Source: Stutzerimonas stutzeri (GTDB lineage: Bacteria; Pseudomonadota; Gammaproteobacteria; Pseudomonadales; Pseudomonadaceae). Taken from it: a DNA stretch of 64,000 nucleotides. The DNA lies in contig CP077641.1 of the NCBI GenBank assembly GCA_019056435.1, positions 1,860,001-1,924,000 of the forward strand, read 5' to 3'. The translations under genes were made by a program, and so were the position numbers. Below the pieces are notes generated by a model, which made no database searches, was not told where the DNA came from, and saw only the letters and a program-made list of their open reading frames with translations. Each line of letters opens with the position of its first letter. The first letter of the stretch is position 1. Below are positions 25,694 to 34,083 of the stretch, piece by piece.

Positions 25694-26485
25694 CTCGGTC
25701 GCTTCTGGAATGGGCTGCGGCCCAGTGGGGCGCAGCCCGTTGTGATCCAGTTTGGCCTTGCGCTTGTTGGCGCCCAGCAGCAGTCGCGCCAGCAGACTGT
25801 CGTGGTGCGGGTTGCCGAAATGAAACAGGGCTGTCGCGCGCAGTAGCTTCGGGTCGCATACGTCGTTGGCGTGCAAGCTGCGGTAGCCCGAGAACAGGTA
25901 GAGGTTGCCTGGCACCAGCTTCAGGCGAATGGGCTGCAACCAGCCACGGCGCACAGCGAACGCAACGAGCTTCTGGCTGAGTGTGTTATGCAGCACGGCC
26001 TTCTCGATCACGTTACGCAACGCATTGAAGCGAATCCCGCGCAGGTTCGGGAAAAGGATCAGGTCCCCGCAGTGCTTGCCTTCGGTCGGAATGTGCAGGG
26101 GCAATAGTGCTGTCACTACCGTGGCATCGAAATGGTAGAAGTGCGATTGCTTCAGTCCGGTCCGGCCCTGCAGGCAACGAATGACCGGGAAGATCTGCTC
26201 GGTCGGCGCTGGATCTCGTCCGGCCTGAATGCGATACAGGTCCCTCATCATCTCCTTGAAGGGCGAGGAGAGGGCCAGCGCTGCGATGATGGTGCCGCCC
26301 AGCGCTTCGATGCCGTGAATGGCGAAGTACTCGCCAGCATGCGCGACAACCTGCTGCTCGATGAAGCTGCGGCCCTGCTGGAGCACCTCGGGCGCGATGT
26401 ATCGTTCGAGAACGGCATAGCCGTTCTGGTCGATCTCGGCTGCGTACCGGGCAGCCTCCGTTTGCATAGCCGTAACCCCTGACAT
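25589..26485 (-). CDS. Putative Fe(II)/2-oxoglutarate dioxygenase-like protein
   Basis: A 298-residue protein lying between ribD and the FMN riboswitch, on the opposite strand to the rib genes. A phytanoyl-CoA-hydroxylase-like pattern can be seen: YAVLERYIAPEVLQQG at the N-terminus, an HxD in SHFYHFDATVVTALLPLHIP, then YLFSGYRSLHANDVCDP (distal His) and LLRATALFHFG (2-oxoglutarate Arg candidate). I start at ATG 26485, six bases after GAGGG. Its last 35 codons overlap the 3' end of ribD in antisense, which is unusual. The dioxygenase assignment is inference from the motif; substrate unknown. It interrupts the common nrdR-ribD-ribE order. Confidence 0.6.
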   Translation of the reverse strand: MSGVTAMQTEAARYAAEIDQNGYAVLERYIAPEVLQQGRSFIEQQVVAHAGEYFAIHGIEALGGTIIAALALSSPFKEMMRDLYRIQAGRDPAPTEQIFPVIRCLQGRTGLKQSHFYHFDATVVTALLPLHIPTEGKHCGDLILFPNLRGIRFNALRNVIEKAVLHNTLSQKLVAFAVRRGWLQPIRLKLVPGNLYLFSGYRSLHANDVCDPKLLRATALFHFGNPHHDSLLARLLLGANKRKAKLDHNGLRPTGPQPIPEATESALRDGGDLPVIAHGADIHDPQLAGLAHALERQV

Positions 26486-26774
26486 ACCCATCCCTCGTGG
26501 CGTCTATTTAGGGTCGGAGCGTTCTTCCTTTTATCGTGCTGTCGCGCAGATACGTTACGTGCGGCTCCTGCGCGTATGCGGTACGAAGTCGTGCGGGAAT
26601 GACGTTCCATCCTGATCGTCTTGCAGGCACCAATAACCGGTGCGATGCGTATGGACCAACAGGCGAAGCGGTAGTTTCCGGCGCGTAAAGAAATGTTTCG
26701 CAGGCCACTGACAGCGCCCCGGCGGCTGCAGCCCCCGCGGAACTGTGGTAAAAACTGCGCCGGGCTTCGGCCCA

Positions 26775-26958
26775 CGTTCTCAGGGCGGGGTGAAATTCCC
26801 CACCGGCGGTAATGAAGCAAGCTGAAAGCGCAGCGAGCATGCTCGGCATGCCGGCGTAGGCCGTTTTCAGATGCAACGAGCCCGCGAGCGCTTGCTCAAG
26901 GCAAGGTCAGCAGACCCGGTGTGATTCCGGGGCCGACGGTATAGTCCGGATGAGAGAG
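26775..26958 (+). promoter_or_regulatory. FMN riboswitch (RFN element)
   Basis: The hallmark blocks are all present and in order: TCTCAGGGCGGGGTGAAATT, CCCCACCGGCGGTAAT, GAGCCCGCGAGCG, GGTCAGCAGACCCGGTG, GATTCCGGGGCCGACGGT and ATAGTCCGGATGAGAGAG. A variable, GC-rich side hairpin (about 26830-26875) is inserted after the second block. It should repress the downstream ribE-ribB-ribH operon when FMN binds. The expression platform is discussed at 27020-27100. Confidence 0.96.
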
Positions 26959-27019
26959 AGCGGGATGCCTCGGCGTGCGCCGTTCGTGCGCGTGCCCACT
27001 CCCTATCGATCTGCAGCGC

Positions 27020-27039
27020 CCTGTTTTTCTCAAAACAGG
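27020..27039 (+). promoter_or_regulatory. Hairpin covering a Shine-Dalgarno between riboswitch and ribE
   Basis: CCTGTTTT-TCTC-AAAACAGG is a perfect 8-bp stem whose right arm contains the CAGG of the CAGGAG ribosome site used by the short leader frame at 27050. No T-run follows, so it looks like translation control rather than termination. Confidence 0.45.
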
Positions 27040-27049
27040 AGTTCGTTAC

Positions 27050-27100
27050 ATGTTTTTTTGCACCAGCCTTCCGCGGGAGGCCGCATGTTCACAGGAATAA
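27050..27100 (+). CDS. Possible 16-codon leader peptide overlapping the ribE start
   Basis: The frame MFFCTSLPREAACSQE has an AGGAG ribosome site 8 bases upstream and ends at TAA 27100, thirteen bases past the first base of the ribE ATG (27085-27087). ribE has its own GGGAGG just before its start. The peptide resembles nothing known and may be a translational regulator of ribE or chance. Confidence 0.3.
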   Translation: MFFCTSLPREAACSQE

Positions 27101-27747
27101 TCGAAGCCATCGGCACCATCGGTGCGATGACGCCCAAGGGCGGTGACGTCCGCGTGCTGGTCCAGACCGGCAAGCTGGACCTGGCCGACGTCAAGCTTGG
27201 CGACAGCATCGCGGTCAACGGCGTCTGCCTGACGGCCGTCGAACTGCCGGGCAACGGTTTCTGGGCCGATGTCAGCCGCGAGACCCTGGCGCGTACCGCC
27301 TTCGTCGACCTCAAGCCCGGCAGCCGGGTCAACCTGGAGAAGGCGCTGATGCCCACCAGCCGGCTCGGTGGCCACCTGGTCAGCGGGCACGTCGATGGCG
27401 TCGGCGAAGTGGTGTCGCGCGAGGAAAACGCACGGGCCGTGCAGTTCCGCATCCGTGCGCCGCGCGAGCTTGCCCGGTACATCGCGCTCAAGGGGTCGAT
27501 CACCGTCGATGGCACCAGCCTGACCGTCAATGCCGTCAACGGCGCGGAGTTCGACCTCACCATCGTGCCGCACACCCTGGCCGAAACCATCATGGTCGAC
27601 TACCGCCCTGGGCGACAGGTGAACCTTGAGGTGGACCTGCTGGCGCGTTACCTGGAGCGCTTGCTGCTCGGCGAGAAAGCCGCCGAGCCGAATGCCTCGG
27701 GCCTCACGGAAAGCTTTCTTGCCGAACACGGCTACCTGAAGAATTGA
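27085..27747 (+). CDS. ribE: Riboflavin synthase (alpha subunit)
   Basis: A 220-residue enzyme joining two 6,7-dimethyl-8-ribityllumazines to form riboflavin. The tandem barrel repeats are visible: MFTGIIEAIGTI / LGDSIAVNGVCLTAVE / ADVSRETLARTAF in the first half and GGHLVSGHVDGVGEV / KGSITVDGTSLTVNAV / HTLAETIM in the second. ATG 27085 with GGGAGG upstream. It is first in the riboswitch-controlled operon and is followed 11 bp later by ribB. Confidence 0.96.
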   Translation: MFTGIIEAIGTIGAMTPKGGDVRVLVQTGKLDLADVKLGDSIAVNGVCLTAVELPGNGFWADVSRETLARTAFVDLKPGSRVNLEKALMPTSRLGGHLVSGHVDGVGEVVSREENARAVQFRIRAPRELARYIALKGSITVDGTSLTVNAVNGAEFDLTIVPHTLAETIMVDYRPGRQVNLEVDLLARYLERLLLGEKAAEPNASGLTESFLAEHGYLKN

Positions 27748-27758
27748 GGAGACGCCCC

Positions 27759-28838
27759 ATGGCGCTCAACACCGCTGAAGAACTGATCGAAGACATCCGC
27801 GCCGGCAAGATGGTCATCCTCATGGATGACGAGGACCGCGAGAACGAAGGCGACATCATCGTCGCCTCGGAATGCGTGACCGCCGAGCACATCAATTTCA
27901 TGGCCCGCTTCGCCCGTGGTCTGATCTGCATGCCGATGACCCGCGAGCGCTGCGAAACCCTGCAGTTGCCGCTGATGGCGCCGCGCAATGGGTCCGGCTT
28001 CGGCACCAAGTTCACCGTCTCCATCGAGGCGGCGGTCGGCGTGACCACCGGCATCTCCGCCGCCGACCGCGCGCGTACCGTGCAGGCCGCGGTGGCGAAG
28101 AATGCGGTGGCCGAGGACATCGTCAGCCCCGGTCACATCTTCCCGCTCATGGCGCAACCGGGCGGCGTTCTCGCACGCGCGGGCCACACCGAAGCGGCCT
28201 GCGACCTGGCGCGGATGGCCGGCTTCGAGCCATCCGGGGTGATCTGCGAAATCATGAACGATGACGGCACCATGGCGCGCCGCCCGGAGCTCGAGCTGTT
28301 CGCCGAGCAGCACGGACTGAAGATCGGCACCATCGCGGACCTGATCCACTATCGGATGATTCATGAGCGCACCGTCGAGCGGGTCTCGGAGCAACCTCTG
28401 GAGACCGAGCTGGGCCAGTTCACCCTGGTCACCTACCGCGACAGCGTGGAAGACACCGTGCACATGGCGTTGACCCGCGGTGAGATCTCGCCGGAAATGC
28501 CAACGCTGGTCCGCGTGCACAACATGGAGCCGCTGCGCGACTTGCTGCTGGTCACCGTGCCGGGGCGCTGGAGTCTGCGTGCGGCGATGGGCGAGGTGGC
28601 CAAGGCCGGCAGCGGCGTGGTGCTGCTGCTTGGCAATCCGCTGACCGGTCCGCAGCTGCTGGCGCAGCTCAACCGCCAGCAGTCGCCGACGCCCGCGACC
28701 TACAGCACCGTCGGGGCCGGGTCGCAGATCCTGCGTGACCTCGGCGTGCGCAAGATGCGCCTGATGAGCTCGCCGATGAAGTTCAACGCGATATCCGGCT
28801 TTGATCTGGAAGTTGTAGAATACCTGCCCGCCGAATAG
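27759..28838 (+). CDS. ribB: 3,4-dihydroxy-2-butanone 4-phosphate synthase with degenerate GTP cyclohydrolase II domain
   Basis: A 359-residue RibBA-like fusion. The N-terminal half is a full DHBP synthase: DDEDRENEGDIIVASE (residues 23-38, acidic metal/catalytic loop), SIEAAVGVTTGISAADR, SPGHIFPLMAQPGGVLARAG, HTEAACDLARMAGF. The C-terminal half is homologous to GTP cyclohydrolase II, but the three zinc cysteines are missing: where RibA has [17 protein letters not shown] this protein has NMEPLRDLLLVTVPGR. So only the RibB activity is expected; RibA is supplied by the separate gene at 32266. ATG 27759. Confidence 0.95.
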   Translation: MALNTAEELIEDIRAGKMVILMDDEDRENEGDIIVASECVTAEHINFMARFARGLICMPMTRERCETLQLPLMAPRNGSGFGTKFTVSIEAAVGVTTGISAADRARTVQAAVAKNAVAEDIVSPGHIFPLMAQPGGVLARAGHTEAACDLARMAGFEPSGVICEIMNDDGTMARRPELELFAEQHGLKIGTIADLIHYRMIHERTVERVSEQPLETELGQFTLVTYRDSVEDTVHMALTRGEISPEMPTLVRVHNMEPLRDLLLVTVPGRWSLRAAMGEVAKAGSGVVLLLGNPLTGPQLLAQLNRQQSPTPATYSTVGAGSQILRDLGVRKMRLMSSPMKFNAISGFDLEVVEYLPAE

Positions 28839-28848
28839 ACGATGTCAG

Positions 28849-28872
28849 GGCGCCGCGATGCAACGCGGCGCC
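28849..28872 (+). terminator. Hairpin between ribB and ribH (attenuator or partial terminator)
   Basis: GGCGCCGCG-ATGCAA-CGCGGCGCC is a perfect 9-bp stem ten bases after the ribB stop, followed by TTCGTTCTTT, a weak T-tract. It could lower ribH/nusB expression relative to ribE/ribB. Confidence 0.5.
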
Positions 28873-28902
28873 TTCGTTCTTTAAAGAGATGAGAAACCAC
28901 CT

Positions 28903-29378
28903 ATGACACTGAAGACCATCGAAGGTACCTTCATCGCCCCGCAGGGGAAATTCGCCCTGGTCGTTGGCCGCTTCAACAGCTTCGTTGTCGAGAGCCTGGT
29001 CAGCGGCGCCGTCGATGCGCTGGTCCGCCATGGCATCGCTGAAGGCGCCATCACCATCATCCGCGCGCCGGGTGCCTTCGAAATCCCGCTGGTCGCCCAG
29101 AAGGTCGCACAACAGGGTGAGTACGACGCCATCATCGCGCTTGGCGCCGTTATCCGTGGCGGCACCCCCACTTCGAATACGTCGCTGGCGAATGCACCAA
29201 GGGCCTGTCGCAGGTCTCCATGGAGTTCGGCGTACCGGTGGCTTTCGGCGTGCTGACCGTCGATTCCATCGAACAGGCCATAGAGCGCTCCGGTACCAAG
29301 GCCGGCAACAAGGGCGCCGAAGCCGCGCTTTCTGCTCTGGAAATGGTGAGTCTGCTGGCGCAGCTGGAGGCCAAGTGA
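28903..29378 (+). CDS. ribH: 6,7-dimethyl-8-ribityllumazine synthase RibH (frameshifted)
   Basis: Penultimate enzyme of riboflavin synthesis. ATG 28903: [38 protein letters not shown] and [11 protein letters not shown] are classic lumazine synthase. At 29165-29169 the C5 run should be C6: the protein should go on [20 protein letters not shown] (with the catalytic His and FEYV), but the given frame reads [10 protein letters not shown]. The other frame continues [20 protein letters not shown] and [19 protein letters not shown] to the TGA at 29378. Repaired length about 158 residues. An essential riboflavin gene broken in a homopolymer is almost surely a sequence error. The stop overlaps the GTG of nusB. 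Confidence 0.96.
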
Positions 29379-29857
29379 GCCTGAACCACGACGACAGTCA
29401 GGGTGCCCCGCAAAAGGCCAAGGGCAAGATCGCCACGCGTCGTGTCGCGCGCAGCCTGGCCATGCAGGCCCTGTATCAATGGCACATGGCTGGCCAGAGC
29501 CTCAACGAAATCGAGGCGCAGTTCCGCGTCGACAATGACTTCTCGGGCGTCGACGGCACCTATTTCCATGAGCTGCTGACCGGCGTAGCGCGGGCCAAGA
29601 CGGAAGTCGACGACGCCATCACGCCGCATCTCGATCGGCCATTGGATGAGCTCGATCCGGTCGAGCTGGCAATCCTGCGCCTGTCGACCTTCGAACTGAT
29701 GCACCGGATCGACGTGCCTTATCGTGTCGTAATTAATGAAGGCATCGAGTTGGCGAAGGTGTTCGGTGCGACCGACGGGCACAAGTTCGTCAATGGCGTG
29801 CTGGACAAGCTGGCGCCGAGCCTGAGAAGTGCGGAGGTCGGCGCTAACAAGCGCTGA
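29375..29857 (+). CDS. nusB: Transcription antitermination factor NusB
   Basis: A 160-residue all-helical RNA-binding protein that with S10 (NusE) binds boxA in rRNA leaders. [60 protein letters not shown] and [20 protein letters not shown], followed by [10 protein letters not shown], are diagnostic. The GTG at 29375 overlaps the ribH stop by four bases, indicating coupling. The ribH-nusB pairing is widely conserved. Confidence 0.96.
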   Translation: MSLNHDDSQGAPQKAKGKIATRRVARSLAMQALYQWHMAGQSLNEIEAQFRVDNDFSGVDGTYFHELLTGVARAKTEVDDAITPHLDRPLDELDPVELAILRLSTFELMHRIDVPYRVVINEGIELAKVFGATDGHKFVNGVLDKLAPSLRSAEVGANKR

Positions 29858-29871
29858 GCGAGCCCTGTCTG

Positions 29872-30841
29872 ATGGGTGAATTCGAGCTGATCCGTCGTTA
29901 CTTCGCCGCCGCCGCCTGTGCCCGGATGAGCGGCGAGGCCGATGGGGTCGCCTTGGGTGTCGGCGATGATTGCGCCCTGCTTGGGGTGGCGCCGGGCGAG
30001 CAGCTTGCCGTCTCCACCGATACGCTGGTGGCCGGGGTGCATTTCCCCGAACGTGGCGACCCTGGCCTGCTCGGCCAGCGTGCACTGGCCGTGTCGACCA
30101 GCGACCTGGCCGGCATGGGTGCGGCACCTGTGGGGTTCACCCTGGCCCTGACGATTCCCTCCGTGGACCCCGATTGGCTGGCAGCTTTCGCGCACGGTCT
30201 GGATGCGATGGCGGCCAGCTGCGGGATGCGCCTGCTGGGCGGCGATACCACGCGCGGCCCATTGAGCATGACGCTGACGGTGTTCGGTCGTGTCCCGTCC
30301 GGGCATGCATTGTTGCGCAGCGGTGCCCGGCCCGGTGACCTGCTTTGCGTCGGTGGTGCGCTGGGTGACGCGGCCGGTGCCTTGCCGATCGTGCTGGGTG
30401 AGCGCGACGGGCATACGCCCGAGGCGGCTGAGCTGCTCAGCCGCTACTGGTCGCCGCAACCGCAGCTTGGTTTGGGCCAAGCGCTACGCGGCAGGGCCAC
30501 GGCGGCGTTGGACATCTCGGATGGCCTGTTGGCTGACTGCGCGCACATCGCTGCGGCATCGTCCGTTTCGCTGATCATCGAGCAATCCCGGAGTCCCCTT
30601 GTCCAGTGCGCTGCTGGCGGTCGCCGGTGCGGAGCGCGGCCTGCAATGCGCCCTTGCCGGAGGCGATGACTACGTCCTGGCGTTCACGCTGCCGGCGGAT
30701 GCGGCACCTGGCTTGCGCGAAGAGGGCTGGCCGATCCATGTCATCGGCCACGTTGCCCGAGGCGAGGGCGTGCATCTGCTCGACACCGCTGGCCGCGCCG
30801 TTGCCCCGCATCGTCGCGGCTACAACCATTTCCAAGGCTAG
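29872..30841 (+). CDS. thiL: Thiamine-monophosphate kinase ThiL (frameshifted)
   Basis: Phosphorylates thiamine monophosphate to the active diphosphate. ATG 29872: MGEFELIRRYF, GVGDDCALLGVAPGEQLAVS (metal-binding Asp pair), STSDLAGMGAAPVGFTLAL and CGMRLLGGDTTRGPLSMTLT. The frame breaks at 30595-30598, a C4 run with one C too many: after EQSRSPL the correct frame is SSALLAVAGAERGLQCALAG, then GDDYVLAFTL (the C-terminal GGDDYEL-type motif) to the stop at 30841. Repaired length about 322 residues. It follows nusB by 14 bp, as is usual in Pseudomonas. Confidence 0.95.
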
Positions 30842-30879
30842 CGGCCGCGCGCCTGGCCAGTAGAAGAAGGACGAACGGT

Positions 30880-31380
30880 TTGACCGATCCCTCGCAGCCT
30901 ACCGCCGAAAACATGCCGGCCTCGGTATGGAACAATCCGTGGCACAACCTGGCGTTCGGCTTCGGTTCCGGCACGTTGCCGAAGGCACCGGGCACCTGGG
31001 GTTCGCTGGTCGCGTTGGCCTTCGTGCCGCTGTGGCAGGCGATGCCAGGCTGGGGGCACGGACTGGTCGCGCTTGCCAGCATGCTCTTCGGCATCTGGCT
31101 CTGCGGCAAGGTCGCCCAGGATCTCGGCGTTCATGATCACGAAGGCATCGTCTGGGATGAATTCGCCGGTATCTGGATCACCTTCTGGCTGGTGCCGGCA
31201 GGTTGGCACTGGCTGCTGCTGGGCTTCGTCGTGTTCAGGGTCCTGGACATCTTCAAACCCTGGCCGATCAGCTGGGTCGACCGGCAGGTTCACGGTGGGC
31301 TGGGCATCATGCTCGACGACATCCTCGCCGGCATTGTTGCCTGCGGCCTGATGCATCTGGCCGTGTTGCTGGTCGGCTGA
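30880..31380 (+). CDS. pgpA: Phosphatidylglycerophosphatase A
   Basis: A 166-residue inner-membrane phosphatase that dephosphorylates phosphatidylglycerophosphate. FGFGSGTLPKAPGTWGSLVA (near residue 30), HDHEGIVWDEFAGIWITFWL (catalytic acidic region, ~residue 85) and LDIFKPWPISWVDRQVHGGL followed by GIMLDDILAG are the PgpA signatures; four membrane helices. Start TTG 30880 with AAGGA upstream; an internal ATG 11 codons later is less likely. Last gene of the nusB-thiL-pgpA run. Confidence 0.93.
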   Translation: MTDPSQPTAENMPASVWNNPWHNLAFGFGSGTLPKAPGTWGSLVALAFVPLWQAMPGWGHGLVALASMLFGIWLCGKVAQDLGVHDHEGIVWDEFAGIWITFWLVPAGWHWLLLGFVVFRVLDIFKPWPISWVDRQVHGGLGIMLDDILAGIVACGLMHLAVLLVG

Positions 31381-31461
31381 CAGGTCGTCCTGTGCGTCGG
31401 GTCGCTGCACCGCGGCGGAGCCCATGGAAGAATGCCGGTCTGCCTGCCGAGGAACTCATCG

Positions 31462-32113
31462 ATGCGCCTAACCGTTCTCTTGTCCGCCGTGATGCTGTTT
31501 TCGCTCCCCATCGCCGCCACCCTGGCCGCGCCGCGGGTGCAGGTTGTGGGATTGTTCCCGGGGGCGGCGGTGATCAATGTCGAGGGCCAGCGCAAGCTGG
31601 TTCGCGTGGGGCAGGCCGGACCTGGGGGGTGTGGTGGTCGTCAGCGCCGATGCCACGGGTGCCGTACTCCGGGTCGAGGGCGTGGAGCGTCGCTATGCCC
31701 TCACGCGCGAACTGAGCGCAGGCTTCGCCGAACCGAGCCGCCAGCAGTTGAGCGTGGCCAAGGGGCAGGGTGGCCACTACTGGGTGGCCGGCTCGATCAA
31801 CAGCCAGTCGGTCCAGTTCCTCGTGGACACAGGCGCCACGTCGGTGGCCATCAACGAGAACCAGGCGCGACGACTGGGCATCGACTACCGGGTCAACGGA
31901 CGGCAGATCGTGGTCGGCACGGCCAGCGGCAATGCAAAGGCCTGGCGCGTCAACCTCAACAGCGTCAAGGTGGGTGGGATCGACGTGCTCGGTGTGGAAG
32001 CCGTTGTGGTCGAGGGTGGCTTCCCGGCCGACGTGCTGCTCGGCATGAGCTTCCTCAACCGGATCAGCTGGCGCGAGGAGCAAGGTGTGCTCAAGCTCGA
32101 GTCGAAGATCTGA
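31462..32113 (+). CDS. Periplasmic retropepsin-like (clan AA) aspartic protease (frameshifted)
   Basis: ATG 31462 after CGAGGA. A signal peptide (MRLTVLLSAVMLFSLPIAAT) is followed by VQVVGLFPGAAVINVEGQRK, typical of the TIGR02281-like group. At 31624-31629 a G6 run should be G5; the other frame continues GVVVVSADATGAVLRVEGVE and carries the protease domain QFLVDTGATSVAINENQARR (catalytic DTGA) and ADVLLGMSFLNRISW, ending LKLESKI. Repaired length about 216 residues. Such proteins dimerise like retroviral proteases; substrate unknown. Confidence 0.82.
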
Positions 32114-32265
32114 TTCTTTGCTAGACCGGTAACAAGCCGGATGCCGGCACCTTGCATGGATGGGGGCGGGTAGCCGCGGCGTCGGCTTCTGGCTGGTTTG
32201 CTTCCAGCTCCCGGCTTCCAGTTGCTGTTACAATATCCGCTTTTCCGTCTTCTGGAGTCTCTCCG

Positions 32266-32883
32266 GTGCCTGTCGTGTTCGTCGCCGCTTCCAAACTGCC
32301 GACGCCGTTCGGTGTGTTTACCATGCATGGTTTTCTCGACCAGGATACTGGCAAGGAGCATGTCGTTCTGACGATGGGCGACGTGGCCGATGGCAAACCC
32401 GTGCTGGGTCGGCTGCATTCGGAGTGCCTGACCGGTGATGCGTTGTTCAGCCTGCGTTGCGATTGCGGTTTTCAGCTGGAAGCGGCCCTGCGCGCGATCG
32501 CCGACGAAGGCCGTGGTGCCTTGCTCTATTTGCGTCAGGAAGGCCGCGGCATCGGCTTGCTGAACAAGATTCGCGCCTACGAGCTGCAGGACGGCGGTGC
32601 CGATACCGTCGAGGCGAACGAGCGCCTGGGTTTTGCGCCGGATATGCGGGATTACGGCATCTGCCTGCCCATGCTCGAACACCTGGGCATCGCCGAGATC
32701 AAGCTGATGACCAACAACCCGCGCAAGGTCAAGGCGTTGCAGGGCTTCGGCATCCGGGTCGCCGAGCGGCGGCCGTTGGAGATTGCCCACAACCCCTACA
32801 ACCGCAAGTACCTGGCGACCAAGGCCGGCAAGCTCGGACATATGCTCGGCGAGATTCATCAGGGCGAAGCCGAGCAGTCGTGA
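32266..32883 (+). CDS. ribA: GTP cyclohydrolase II RibA
   Basis: A 205-residue enzyme starting riboflavin synthesis by opening GTP. The zinc ligands Cys 54, Cys 65 and Cys 67 lie in [18 protein letters not shown], followed by [20 protein letters not shown] (catalytic region) and [17 protein letters not shown]. Start GTG 32266 ([18 protein letters not shown]), 9 bases after GGAG; the upstream open stretch has no coding character. This full-length RibA complements the zinc-less RibA-like half of ribB. Next gene overlaps by four bases. Confidence 0.96.
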   Translation: MPVVFVAASKLPTPFGVFTMHGFLDQDTGKEHVVLTMGDVADGKPVLGRLHSECLTGDALFSLRCDCGFQLEAALRAIADEGRGALLYLRQEGRGIGLLNKIRAYELQDGGADTVEANERLGFAPDMRDYGICLPMLEHLGIAEIKLMTNNPRKVKALQGFGIRVAERRPLEIAHNPYNRKYLATKAGKLGHMLGEIHQGEAEQS

Positions 32884-33287
32884 CCCGCGAGGCGATGCGC
32901 CGGCAACTGGCGCGTGACGGCTGGCGGCAGGCGCTGCTGATGATCGTGCCGGCGCTGGTCGTTGGTCGGCTTGGCACGTTCGATGAGCGCTTCGGCCTGT
33001 TGATCTTCGTTGCCGGCCTCCTTTCGCTCTTTCCCAGCCTGGCGGGTTTTCGCGCCTACAAGCATGGGCTGATCCATCTGGAAAAGGTCATGGGCAGTGA
33101 CGCCGAGCCCGAAGGCTGGAAGTCACTTCGACGGCTCCGCCTGCGCGCGCTCATGCTGGCCTCGTTGCCGGCCTGGATCGCCGCGCTTGGCAGCCTGTTC
33201 GGCCTCGATGAAGTTCCGCGCACCTTGCTGGTGGCGGGCAGTCTGGCTTTGCTGGTGCTCTACCGTGTGCCGAGGCAGTTGGCTTGA
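32880..33287 (+). CDS. Small inner-membrane protein of unknown function
   Basis: A 135-residue protein with about four membrane segments ([72 protein letters not shown]). GTG 32880 overlaps the ribA TGA by four bases, and its own TGA overlaps the TTG of the btuF-like gene, so the three are probably co-translated. This gene is found at the same place in other Pseudomonas but has no known role. Confidence 0.72.
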   Translation: MTREAMRRQLARDGWRQALLMIVPALVVGRLGTFDERFGLLIFVAGLLSLFPSLAGFRAYKHGLIHLEKVMGSDAEPEGWKSLRRLRLRALMLASLPAWIAALGSLFGLDEVPRTLLVAGSLALLVLYRVPRQLA

Positions 33288-34083
33288 TCCGCTTCTGGCT
33301 CGGCCTGCTGCTGTGTCTCGGCGTGCCGGCGATGGCGGCCGAACGTGTCGTCAGCCTGGCACCGTCGCTCAGCGAAATCATGCTGGAACTCGACGCGGCG
33401 GACCTGCTGGTCGGCGTGCTGGACGGCGGCGAGCGGCCCGAGGCGTTGGCGCAGGTACCTTCGGTCGGTCGGATTGGCCAGTTGGAAATGGAGAAGCTGC
33501 TGTCATTGCGGCCGACGCTGGTCCTGCTCTGGCCCGACAGCATCAGCCGGGCACAACGCGAACAGCTGGAGCAATTCCGAATACCCGTACTGGTTGCCGA
33601 CCCGGCTTCGCTGGCCGAGCTGGCCCGGCAGTTCGCGCGGATCGGTCAGCGCATCGGGCGAGCTGACAACGGGCGCGAACTGGAGCAGCGATTCAACGAG
33701 GGGTTGGCGGACCTGCGCGAGCGCTACGGGCGAGCGCGGCCGGTGTCGGTGTTCTATCAGGTCTGGAATCGCCCCCTGTACACGCTCGGCGGTACGCAGA
33801 TCGTCAGCGATGCCATTGGTGTTTGCGGGGGCGGAACCTGTTCGCCGACCTGAGCCTGCCCGCTCCGCAGGTCAGCGTGGAGTCGGTGCTGTCGCGCAAC
33901 CCGGAGGTGATTCTTGCCGGCAGCGGTGCGCAGCTGGCCGAATGGCGAGCCTGGCCGCAGCTTGAAGCCGTGCGCAAAGAGCAGCTCTGGGAAGTGCCCG
34001 ACAAGGGGCTGGAGCGACCGAGCTTCCAGATGCTGGGGGCGATCGGGAAGCTCTGCGAGGTGATGGCGGGAGCCGAGCCTTAG
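33284..34083 (+). CDS. btuF: BtuF-like cobalamin/corrinoid-binding periplasmic protein (frameshifted)
   Basis: Type 3 periplasmic binding protein. Start TTG 33284 overlapping the upstream stop; signal peptide [20 protein letters not shown] then [40 protein letters not shown] (BtuF signature). At 33827-33831 a G5 run should be G6: DAIGVCGG continues in the other frame [20 protein letters not shown] and [20 protein letters not shown] to the TAG at 34083. Repaired length about 266 residues. No BtuCD permease/ATPase is adjacent. Its stop overlaps that of the convergent dxs gene. Confidence 0.85.

Noticed and set aside
27020-27039. Intrinsic terminator of the FMN riboswitch
   Set aside because: The stem is good but no T-tract follows and the right arm contains a ribosome site, so translation control is more likely.
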